Shown in pieces: positions 54,859-64,000 of a stretch of 64,000 nucleotides of DNA. Origin of the DNA: Desmodesmus armatus (taxonomy: Eukaryota; Chlorophyta; Chlorophyceae; Sphaeropleales; Scenedesmaceae); the NCBI GenBank assembly GCA_007449985.2, contig VIIQ02000621.1, positions 186,001 to 250,000 on the forward strand, read 5' to 3'. The notes under the pieces were generated by a model. That model searched no databases. It worked only from the letters and a program-made list of their open reading frames with translations, and was not told the DNA's origin. The translations under genes were made by a program, and so were the position numbers. Positions within the stretch are counted from its first letter, which is position 1; every line of letters begins with the position of its first letter.

Positions 54859-55389
54859 CTAAGGTGTCAGAGTGCCGTACCCGAGCCCGAGCAACTGCGT
54901 AGACAGGGGTGAGCTTGTCGCACGGTGCAAGCAGGCTGGGTAGGGCATAACAGCCACATAGCCGTCCGGTTGCTGAATAGGGCGCACCCCAAACAAATTG
55001 CCCTTACCCAGCAGGTGCCTTCTATACACGTCCATAGCTGCAATGCAACGGGCCAGCTGAGTTTGGTGGGTGGTGCCGAACACAAGCTGCATGCACCGCT
55101 GCACTGAGTCCCCACCACCATAGGCAAATACTGAAGCATACTTGTCCCTGATATGATCATATGCGGGGCACTCTAAGACAAAATGTAGCAAGTCCTCAGG
55201 CCTGTCCCCCCCACACCTGGCTACAAGTGTGTCATGCCACTCAGCATATATGCTGTGCGCTCCAAGGGCCTCATGAGGAGCTAGATGGGAACAGCGCAGT
55301 GATGGTTGGTTGCCTGCTGTTGGTGTGCGTAAGTGTTTGGGGGGAACTAGGGACAGGGATCTGCAGATGACAGTCAACTGCTGCAACAT
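54859..55389 (-). mobile_element. LINE (non-LTR retrotransposon) C-terminal fragment
   Basis: A 176-codon minus-strand frame encodes HSIYAEWHDTLVARCGGD, then EDLLHFVLECPAY, then RDKYASVF. This is the zinc-knuckle-like tail (C..ED..H.L..CP.Y...R) found after the reverse transcriptase in many LINEs. The reverse transcriptase itself is not in the window, so this is a 5'-truncated copy, the usual outcome of LINE insertion. I did not find target-site duplications or a poly-A tail. Confidence 0.7.
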
Positions 55390-55972
55390 GGAGGCATCTA
55401 AGATTGGCTACTGTTTTGCCCCAGTGTGAGGGCTGAGCTGGCATTGCACTGAGCTGGGATAAGCATGCTGTGTTTCAATCAGGCAACAGCCACTGGTGTG
55501 TTGGAGGTGTTCTCATGCTTCATGTCCGTCACACACACTCTTGCAAGAAGCGCCGACCTTCTTTGAGTCTGAGGTGCTCAGAGTTACCTTCATAGCGTGA
55601 CCAACCATGCATTCAAAACAGCCTGCTTGTTCAGCAGGAAAGGAACACAATCAGCTGCGCATGCCATGGCAGGCAGCATTGCTGTGCCAGCTAGCCATTG
55701 TGTTCATGTAAGCTACATACAGCCACAACAAACAAACACTTCACACTGAACCAAACACTTCACACTGAATCTTGGCGTGAAACACGGTCCTGGTAAAGTG
55801 TCATGAGGGACTCCCTCATTGGCAACGCGTGCGTGCAGCGTATGCTGAGACACAGCCCCTCAACCAAGCTTCAACATGTCAAAAACAAGTCGCATGAGAC
55901 TGTGTTGAACACACCGGTACCCCAAGCAGAAGGCGCTGCCTTCCCTGTTACTAACACCAAAGCAGCACATGA
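55390..55972. other. Intergenic, no gene seen
   Basis: About 580 bp between the LINE fragment and the stop of the glycosidase-like gene; it should include that gene's 3' UTR. A short direct repeat (CACTTCACACTGAA, twice near 55738-55770) is present. Confidence 0.4.
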
Positions 55973-58686
55973 TCACGCTGCAATGCCAACCTCAAGCAGC
56001 AACACAACCAAGCACCCTAGCGTGACGGAAAGAGCCCACGCAAACGACCGCTCGGATGCACTGTTCTTGGTAGTGGTGCCAACAGATGATGGGGAGGAGG
56101 GCGCAACAGCTGCTGCTGGCGCTGGTGATGCGTCACTTGCATCAGGGGCCATGTCAAGGTACACCTGTTCATTTGAAGGCGGCTCGTTTGTGTTGTCGGC
56201 GGGCTGGCTGGGCGCATCAGGTTTGGGGCTGGAGAGCGCTGCTGTCCCAGGCTTGGGGCTTGGTGAGGGCGTTTGTGCCGGGCCGGCTTCCTCCACTGGC
56301 GTTGTTGGGGGGTTGCTCATGTGGTGGAATGTTGGAGCATCCGAAGGACTGCCGGTGTGGTGGTGTGTTGGTGCATCCCGGCAGGCGGTCCCACTGAAGT
56401 CCGACAGGCAAAGCAGGTTCTTGGCAATAAAGTCCTCACACTCCGTAATGCTTTGGAACTTGCACACCTGAGCAGTGATGACCGCCATGTTATGTGCCGC
56501 GATTTTGCGCACAATGGAGAGGTCACGGAAGGTGCCGCTGCTCGAGCTCGATGTCGGGTAGATGCCAAACACATCCCAGCTGTCCATGCTCCACACAAAC
56601 ACCTGCTTGACGTGGATGGAGGTAGTGCCTGGGAGAGGGCTGCTGACCCACTGCAGCGCCTTGTTGAAAAAGGTTTGCCTGAAGGTCGACAGGTAGCCTT
56701 GCACCCAGGGGTCAACCATCTTGCTGTACATGCCAGTCACTGGATCAGTGAGGCCTGTCCAAGGCTGCTGGGCGGCTGCATCAGCGGAGGCTGCCAGCTG
56801 CTCCAGTCCGTTGAGGGGCTCGAAGCCACCACCCAGGCCCCACTCACTGTAGTGAAGCTCAAGCTTTCCTGCACCCGACAGCTGGGCGATGTCCAGACCC
56901 GGGACCAGCTTGGAGAGCGCCGCAGCCATTTGTGAGGCGCTGTTGAGGAACTCACTGGTGGCGAAGTCGGCCCCACTCAAAGGCGCGAAGGCGGATACAC
57001 CCAGGAAGTCGATCTTTTCAGACAGAAGCTCCTTCACATTTGCGACCTGGATGGTGGGAGCTGAGGAGTCGGATGTGCCAGTGACGCCGCCCATGAAAGA
57101 GGCAAACATGCCTGCAGTGCTTGTGATGGCTCCTTCCACGGCGTCGAGAGCGTTGTAGCTCAGGCCAACACCCACTTTGACATCTGCTACCTGATTGCCA
57201 ATGATGTACTTGACGGTGGGGACCAGGTCGGCCCAGTCGTTGGTGTACCTCAGGAGGGTGGCAGATAGGTCACCTGTGGGACGCAGCAGCAGCGTGTACA
57301 GGGTATTGAGGATTGGAACGTACATCTTAAAACACAACGACAGCATGCTGACAACGCACACTGCTGGCAGCAGTGGGAGGCAACAGTACTACTGGGCAGT
57401 ACTACTTCATGCGCCATGAGAGGTTCCCATGCGCCCCGTGACTTGCAGCCAGCACTACTAGAAGTAGTGCGCTGCTGTTGTTCAGTGAGAACGACAGCAG
57501 CAGACTGCTTCTAGTAGTGCTGGCTGCAAGCCATGGGGCCCATGGGAGACCCCTCATGAGGGTGGCCAGCAAACCCCAGTCAATGGAAACAGGGTTGGCC
57601 GAGCCAGGGGGTCGTCGGCCTAGTGTCATGCCTTGCTGTCACTCTGAAGGTACTAATTGCCATTTGGTGCTAGTGCAGTGGCAGCCAGTGCAGCGCCTCA
57701 CACGCTGCAGTTATGAGCGCCAACCGGGCCCGGCCCGACACTCTCGTTGGCCTGCACAAGATAAACCACGCATGACCTTACCTTGCAGGGACATGTAGAC
57801 AACAGGCCGGGTGGCTTCGGGTGGGATGTACAGGGTACCCTTCTCTGCGGCTTGGTTGATGGCATCCCTCATCGCTTCTGCTAGGGGAGTCACCACAACG
57901 TCAGCGTAGGAGTAGCGGGAGTAGCTCAGCAGGGGACTGAACAGCAGACCACTGGGCCAGATACCCCTGCAGGACACAAGCAGCACCACATAGTGAGGGA
58001 CTGCAAGGGACGGCAAAAGCGTGGTGCATGCACGCGCGATAAATCACATGCAGCTGTTGCGCACAGTGGCTGCGCTGACGGGAGCACTGCTTTTGAGTGT
58101 GAACACATGCATCGTGCTGGACTCCATGTGCTGGACCTCACAAAGCACATGCAGAGTGTGCTGGCCACAACAAAAGTGCCAGCGCATGCACAGAAACGCT
58201 GCAAGATGCCGGCACCGCATCCTGAGCTGCTGCAAGTTCCACTTACATGTTGAGTCCATCCTGTAGGCTGGGTCGCACGTAGACCACAAAGTCCTTGTCG
58301 AACGCTTCCATGAAGCACAGGGTCATGGACTCCTTGAACTCTGCAACCTTGGCGGGGGTCCAGGGGGTACAGGATCCGCCACTTGAGCTTTCTGTGGTCC
58401 GTAAACAAAAGGACTGCACACCAAGGCCACTTAACCCAGGGAGCCAGTTGAAGGTTGGCACGAAGTTGAGTCGGTTGCCGCTGCTGAACTCTCTAGCTCT
58501 TGCCACCATGTCCAAGCAACGGGAGCTGGGCGTTCCGTCCGGTCCGTAGGAGAGCTTCCAGTCGTTCTCGTTCATCAGGAGGACGGAAGGGCTGATCTGG
58601 CTCGACGCTGGGTCCTTGTCAGGCGTGTAGGCCAGCACAGGCATCATGGCCACCAAGGCCAACAGGGAAAGGGCCAGGTAGTTCAT
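55973..58686 (-). CDS. Secreted glycosidase-like (TIM-barrel) protein, C-terminally anchored
   Basis: Three exons, 58247..58686, 57782..57966 and 55973..57360, give 670 residues. MNYLALSLLALVAMMPVLAYTPDKD is a clear signal peptide. The fold looks like a clan-A-type glycoside hydrolase: RPSLQDGLNMGIWPSG early, IDFLGVSAFAPLSG in the middle, HYSEWGLGGG with a candidate catalytic Glu (about 381), and VFVWSMDSWDVFGIYP late. I cannot name the GH family. After the catalytic part comes a Pro/Ser/Thr-rich stalk, then a terminal hydrophobic helix (FAWALSVTLGCLVVLLLEVGIAA) with no tail. That pattern fits a GPI signal or a membrane anchor. Probable role: cell-wall or surface polysaccharide processing. 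Intron 2 contains a hairpin. Loss of activity cannot be excluded. Confidence 0.72.
57413..57562. repeat. Long inverted repeat in glycosidase-like gene intron 2
   Basis: Arms at about 57415-57483 and 57488-57560 pair over 65-70 bp with mismatches and almost no loop. Matching blocks are CAGCCAGCACTACTAGAAG / CTTCTAGTAGTGCTGGCTG and CTGCTGTTGTTC / GAACGACAGCAG. The outer part (CATGAGAGGTTCCCATG / CATGGGAGACCCCTCATG) also pairs. Confidence 0.9.
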
Positions 58687-59794
58687 GCTCGCGAGTCCTG
58701 CAGAGAAGTAGGAGAGAATGGGAAATATATAGTCTTCAGCGAGGGGATTAACCCCAACGAAAACAGCTGCTAGCCCTCAACAGCGGTGCTGCTGCTGTGA
58801 ACTGTGCTGCTGCAACCACCTGCGCAGCTGCTATACCGCTGCTGTGCTCATGAGAAAGCCTGAGGTGTTTGGAGCATAACAAGCTGACGGAAGCTGCGAT
58901 GCCCAGCTTCAATGGGCACCCAGCCCGCATCCGATGTCAGCAACCCGCGAACCCGGCCCGCCCTCTGCTCACCTGTTCCGAAAGTCCTTCGCTGTGTTTG
59001 TTGAAGGCTTGCAAGCAGTCTTAGCAAACCTGGGTAGGTAGAATCTTCTTGTCTTAGCTGTCGAAACTGTCGATGTGCACTGGTTGTACTGCCGATACAA
59101 AAGATGTACTCAAGGTAGCTCTGTTGTGAATGTGGTAATCTAGTAGTCTGTTCGTTTTGCAGAAGCAACTTGACCAAGTCGGAGGTGCCCAATTGCCCCA
59201 AAACCCTGAGCAGGAAGGGTTCTAGCAGCAAAATGTGTGGTGCTGGTTTTATCCAAGGATTTTAGTGTTCATTCACCCAGGAAACCTGAGGACCTCTGCA
59301 AACCAATTTCATTTGGTATATTGAGTATTCAGCAGGCCATGTGACTGCTCATGGAGCACACCATGCAATTGCGCAAGGATAGTTGCAGCTTGCCAGAAGT
59401 ACAATAGGACAATGCGGCTCCCTCTGCAGCCAAGCCTATCCTGCAAGACAATCATAGCTGGCAACCCAAACTGGCATGCTGAACTAACCCACAAGCAACC
59501 AAAACTACCACACCCCCTTCCTCCATTGCCCAACCAGATCACATTTACAGCGGCACACCCCTCTAAGTGAATGCTAGCTCCTCATGACCACATCCTGCAC
59601 TCAATGCACACACTGCTTTGCCCTTTACCCAAGCTGCCAAGCTCCTGTTGCCAGATTTTCCAACCCCTCAAACCCCAGAACACCCCAAAGCCCCATGCAG
59701 GCAGCAACATGTTCATGTTCACCATGATCTTCAATCCCATCAAGCCAACAAGAAGGTAGGTGATGCCCACACCCACCCGCAACCACGTAGTGCA
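58687..59794. other. Upstream of glycosidase-like gene, no gene seen
   Basis: About 1.1 kb. It should hold the promoter and leader of the glycosidase-like gene; a TATA-like AAATATATA lies about 40 bp upstream of the start codon (58724-58732). The remainder up to 59794 is likely 3' sequence of the next minus-strand gene. Confidence 0.35.
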
Positions 59795-61614
59795 CTACAC
59801 ACACAGCCCAAAAATTGTACCCACGGCCAACTCATTTAGAACGGCATGCCGTCCCGTCAACGTCAACGATACATAATTGAGAGCTTCATACAGGAGCACC
59901 AGCTTACTAGCAAGCCCCACCTGATCCCCACCATGCCCAATCAAAGCAAATCGGTAAGCCCCATTTGCCTCTGCTGCTGGAGCGCTGGCCAGCACATCAA
60001 GCCCCTCAGGGTAGTCAATCCCAGCAACCTCAACTGCCGCTGCTGCCTGCTGCCGTGATGACCGCCTGACATGCGACTCGCCCTGCAGCACCACGCCCCG
60101 CCTGTTGGTGCAAAGTGCGCTACGGACGCTGCTGTGCTGCAGGCTCCTGCTCCTGGTGCTGCTTGCCAATGGTACGCGGCAACCACAGCGCCGTCACGGC
60201 CGCTGCAAGCTTGCTCGAACCACGCACACCCTGCTGCTGCTGCTGCAGATGCTTGCTGTGGGCTGGGACTGCGGCTGCTGCTTGTGGCTGCTGCTGCTCC
60301 TTGCGTTGCTTCTGCGCTTGGTGGCTGCCTCTGCAGACGACTTCCTCACCTGCTGCTGCTGCTGCTGCTTGCTCTTCTGCCCATGCACAGCGCCTGCATT
60401 CTCATCAACAGCTGTTGGGCTCATCATTGACATGCTGCCCCTGCCCCTGCTGCTGCTGCTGCTGCTGCTGCCAGGCCTTGTCATCAGGACCTACCAAAGC
60501 CACACCAGCTGCTGCTGATGCACCCCAGCCGGCAGAGCCCCCAGCCCCACACTGACTGATGGCCATGCCCCAGGGGACACAGGGGACACAGGGGACACAG
60601 GGCCAGACCCTTGCCTCCTGGTCACGGCCCCCCTGCTGCTGCATCACACCGCCAGCAGCAACATCAGTAGCTCCAAAAGCTGGCTGCAGGTCCTGCTGGT
60701 GCTGCTGTGGCTTCGGCCCCTTGCCAAACAAGCTGCGCCTCAGCTTGTCCTTCTTTTCAGTGCTGCCAACCTCAGCAGCCATCCAGCCCCCTGACGGTGC
60801 CACAGCGGGCGTGGCAGCAGCAGCAGCAGCCAGCGCACGGCCACCAGGCGGCACCAGCGGGTCTGGCTGCTGCTGACGCTGGTGCCACAGCTGCAGCTTT
60901 TGCCACAGCAGCTGCTGCTGCCACTGCTGCTGTGCCGCACTGCTGGAGCCAGGCCCGCCCTGTGGCAGCTGCCCAAGCTGCAGATCGCTGCCCACCCTAC
61001 CAACCACCAACGACGAAGGTGCAGAGATAGCGACCAACTGCTTGGGCGTGGCATGCTGCGAAGCTTGCACCGCTGCTGCCATTTCTGCCTCAGCTGCTGC
61101 TGCCCTGCTTGGACGTGGTGCTGCCTTTTGCTGCTGCCCTGCTGCCAACAGCAGATGTGCAAACCTGCAGGCACCCCACACAGTATGAGTATAGCTTGGC
61201 AACACTTTGGGACACCTAAATAAGCCAACCTGCTGCAGAGATGACATGCCATCACACACTTAGACGTGCTGAGGGGTATGTACTACATGTGTCGAATGCA
61301 TGTATACTTATGAGTGATCGCCTGCATGCTTGCATGCTGCAGTGGGGGCCACATCAGCAACCCCTGGTGCCTGTCGCCCTGCACAACTGAGTACTCACAA
61401 GCTCAAGCACAACACCAGCTCCTGACATGAGGGCTTTGCCACACCTTGGCCAAACACACAACCCCAAGGTCAGCACCAGTTGCCGCGGCAGCGAACGCAG
61501 GCTGGGCAGAGCAGCAGATGCGGCAGGCGGGCGTCCTGTGTGCCCCGCTGGGGCTGTGCTGCCACAGCAGCACCAGTGGCCACAGGAGCAAGGCAGGACG
61601 CAGTGGTGCCGGCT
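59795..61614 (-). CDS. Unresolved Gln/Ser/Ala-rich gene
   Basis: Not recognised and not fully chained. Likely exons: about 61430..61606 (hydrophobic LRPALLLWPLVLLW, ending GADLGVVCLAK before a GT). About 60400..61165 has an Ala/Gln-rich frame with EKKDKLRRSLFGKG and a CVPCVPCVPWG stretch. The last exon ends at a stop at 59795. That last part looks most like a folded domain: GIDYPEGLDVLASAPAAEANG, then ALIGHGGDQVGLASKLVLLYEALNYVS. Between them the frame shifts from a Gln frame to a Ser/Lys frame near 60430-60480, so an intron or an indel is needed. Transcription on the minus strand follows from those frames and the CA-rich + strand. Confidence 0.4.
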
Positions 61615-62117
61615 GCTGTCAAGGCTAGTATGCCATCCCAGCTTCAACCCTGCGTTGAAACACAACCACCATGCGACTGCTTGGCATTTGCGTGATGAAA
61701 AGCTGCCTGGTGCACACCAGGCATACCTTGCATGATTTTGCGGCTCATGACCAAGCCTATCTGACACTACCTCAAAAGCTAAAGCATGTTGGCCGGACAT
61801 GCACCTCTATTTGCCATCATTCCGAACATATTCTGCAGCAGCTGCTGCTGTGTTGTGGAAGCGCAACACTCGACATGTCATGTGATGCCAGCATGACTGA
61901 ACACATGTGCATGCGCTGCAGACCGCACTTGACGCCGGACCAGCTGCCACATGCCTGTGCTCATGCAGGATGCTGCCCTCACCTTTTATTGACTTGTGGG
62001 CTGCAGGAGTCTGTGTGTGTTGCACACAACCTGCTGGCAGCAGCCTCCCTGACACAGCAAGACGCTCTCTCAGACCAGGCTGGTCATTGCAGCAGGGCTG
62101 CTGTGTAGGCCCAGATG

Positions 62118-62243
62118 CTACCAAATGAAAGGTAGACCTGAGGGAGTGCAGGCAGCATATGCCTCGTACTGGGCGCCAAAGAAGCGCCGGAGTGTCCAGT
62201 CCTCATAAGCCACTCGCCGACTAAAGAACCTCCAGGACTGCAA

Positions 62244-62313
<70 letters not shown>

Positions 62314-64000
62314 GCAGCAGCAGCACAGGGCGCAGCCTGGGTCACGGGTACTGCGAAGGTTGTGTCGGACGCTTCAATCTGCTCGCCTGCTTGGTGGAAT
62401 CCTGATGCAGAGACTGCTTAGTGTTTGCGGCCGGTCCAGGCAGGCAAGCATCTGGTCCAAGATGCGAACGGGCCTGCTGGCTGTTGGTTATGGCTGGGGG
62501 CTAAGCACACAAGGCTGGTGCAGATGCTGCACGTACTGTGCGCTGCTTGTAACACATATAGCGCCACTGTGACAATGCTACGTCCAAGGTGCATCACCAT
62601 CTATTTAGTGCCGCAGTTGACGAAGCATGCCGACGCAGCCTCACACAGTGCCTTCAATGCAATCAGTGCGACTCACCACAAATGCAAAAACCACAGTGCA
62701 CACTGGGTTGACCAGCAGTAGCTGGGTGGCCACGCTCCAGATGAACCAGCCCATGTAGCCTGGATGCCGCACAAACCTGCTCAAATCAGACACACCAACA
62801 GCAGCACACCAACCGCAGTGCAGCACCTGTTTTCAGTAACATCAACGGCCAACCGGCCTACACCTGCATGCACTGCAAGGGCCCTGCACCTCGACGGCTT
62901 TCGTTTGGCACACACTGCACACACACATCATGGGCCTGCTCGACAGGTTGGTGCGCAATGTGTGTTGCCACAAGGCCCAGCAAGCTGCTGCAGGTGCACG
63001 TGGCCCTAAACCCTAAACCCTAACCCCCCCCAAAAAAACTTGAACCCCAAACCCCGGGCGCTCGCATGTAATAGTCTTGCATGGGCGATGACAGACACAT
63101 GCAAGAGCATCTGCTGCCTCGGGCAGGGTGGTACCTACCTGTAGATTCCAGTGGTGACTAGCTGGTGCTGCGGTCGCTTGGTATGCTGGATGTCGTGTGT
63201 GAAATTGCTGGCTGCTGTCACCTGCATATCAACATGAATGGTGCTGGGGAAAGAGAGTGAGGACAGAAAGGCACACTTACACGGCAGCTAGCACTGCCTT
63301 GCCAGGTGCCTACAGGACCAGGGCCAGCACGAGTTTGATGCTGGCTTTCCCAATAAGATGGGCGCAAGAGCCTGGTACAGCAGGCGTCTAGTCAAAACAG
63401 CAGCAGGTGAGCATGTCTGTGAGCGTCAGCACAGCAGCACCAGATGCTGCCTCACCCCATTGACCGCAGAGCACTGCTGTATGCTTGTGCACCTGCAACC
63501 AAACGACCTGCTCCCAGCTCTACTAGATGCAAGTCATCACACAACATGCACTTCATGGTTGTAACTCATGTGTTTAACAACCTTTGCCCCACTGGCAGCT
63601 GCACTCACCATTGCCACCTTCCTTATGCATTCACCCAGCACAATCAAGGCCAGGCCAACCTGTGACACCCACTGCGCCTGCTTCAGCTGTGGGCAGAATC
63701 GAGACTCCAGAAGGAACTCTCCCACACCAGCTGACATCGCGGCAGCATAAGGCCAGCTGAACAACAGAGCTGTGTGTTGACAGAAACCAAGCAGGCACAG
63801 AGGTTGTTCAGGGTTCAACGTTATCCAATCGGGGGATGCGCCAGCCTGTCAAGAGCTCAAGGAGCATGTCCATGGTGCCTGGACACCTGACTCAGATGTG
63901 TGACAGTCACCTGCACTTACATTTGCTGGACAATTGGTCTCTCATGTACATGGCAGCCAAAGCAAACTCTGACAGATGGAAGCAGACCAGCACGACAGCA
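62118..64000 (-). CDS. ICMT: Isoprenylcysteine carboxyl methyltransferase, 5' part missing
   Basis: ER membrane enzyme that methylates the C-terminal isoprenylcysteine of prenylated proteins with S-adenosylmethionine. Exons seen: 63921..64000 (continuing right), 63609..63769, 63139..63221, 62677..62776, 62118..62237. They read AVVLVCFHLSEFALAAMYM, then GECIRKVAM|VTAASNFTH, then HQLVTTGIYR|FVRHPGYMGWFIW, then NPVCTVVFAFV|SWRFFSRRVAYEDWTLRRFFG, and end CTPSGLPFIW. The RHPGY and RV..ED..L..FFG..Y motifs of the Ste14/ICMT family are intact. The first exon or exons, with the N-terminal membrane helices, lie beyond base 64000. A (CTG)21 run sits just before the last acceptor, and a telomere-type patch lies in the intron 62777..63138. 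Confidence 0.93.
62246..62308. repeat. (CAG)21 microsatellite at an ICMT 3' splice site
   Basis: About 21 uninterrupted CAG triplets on the + strand, then a few more after one AAG. In the ICMT sense strand this is (CTG)21, starting only 8 nt upstream of the last exon's acceptor (62238/62237). It therefore takes the place of the polypyrimidine tract. Confidence 0.95.
63004..63030. repeat. Interstitial telomere repeat in ICMT intron
   Basis: CCCTAAA CCCTAAA CCCTAAC followed by a C run, then AACCCCAAACCCC. Two perfect plant-type telomere units plus degenerate copies inside an intron. Confidence 0.85.

Noticed and set aside
61430..61620. Signal peptide in the exon at 61.5 kb
   Set aside because: The hydrophobic run LRPALLLWPLVLLW has no ATG in frame near it, so it cannot be called an N-terminus.
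1..64000. CRISPR arrays, bacterial operons, tRNA or rRNA genes
   Set aside because: No regular spacer-repeat array, no ribosome-binding-site-led clusters, and no recognisable tRNA or rRNA sequence. The intron-rich genes show this is a nuclear eukaryotic genome.

Overview
This is nuclear DNA of a green alga. Genes are split by many short-to-medium GT-AG introns (plus a few GC-AG introns). The encoded proteins are typical of Viridiplantae: a heteromeric-type ATP-citrate lyase subunit B, a plastid-targeted ribosomal protein L24, and an SPD1/ycf45-like C-terminal domain. There is dense CTG/CAG repetition in coding and intronic DNA, and plant-type TTTAGGG telomere motifs appear internally. A core chlorophyte (Chlorophyceae or Trebouxiophyceae) fits best; placing it more finely would be a guess. 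I rebuilt exon structures by eye from splice signals, reading phase and family conservation. Reconstructed introns run GT/GC...AG, often with a CTG-rich stretch just before the acceptor.

Layout. 1-2576 (-): 5' part of an unknown coiled-coil protein that runs off the left edge. 3102-10356 (-): ACLB, 16 exons. 11468-15558 (-): ERO1. 15987-20381 (+): CWC21/SRRM2-type spliceosome protein with a long RS-rich tail, divergent from ERO1. 21452-24408 (-): plastid uL24. 25209-28836 (+): TOM40, divergent from plastid uL24. About 29.95-35.6 kb: a CA-rich region that looks like an unidentified minus-strand gene. 35678-41296 (-): DUF2156 (lysyl-phosphatidylglycerol synthase C-terminal-like) protein. 41.3-44.2 kb: repeat-rich DNA with a Ty3/gypsy integrase scrap abutting a CAG/CTG array. 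44283-45928 (-): SPD1/ycf45-tail-like protein. 46458-49479 (+): mitochondrial uL24. 49672-53740 (+): three low-complexity ORFs, one with a C-terminal membrane segment and one secreted. 54.1 kb: inverted telomere-motif patch. 54859-55389 (-): LINE tail. 55973-58686 (-): secreted, probably membrane- or GPI-anchored glycosidase-like protein. 59.8-61.6 kb (-): unresolved Q/S-rich gene. 62118 to the right edge (-): isoprenylcysteine methyltransferase (ICMT), 5' end missing.

The genes do not form one pathway. They are housekeeping functions: acetyl-CoA supply, ER disulfide formation, splicing, plastid and mitochondrial translation, mitochondrial import, and prenyl-protein processing.

The most interesting non-genic signal is a set of at least seven long, imperfect inverted repeats (about 60-200 bp), nearly all inside introns. 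They look like MITE or small-RNA-precursor hairpins. A second theme is repeated tandem duplication of 3' splice site plus exon start, seen at three loci.
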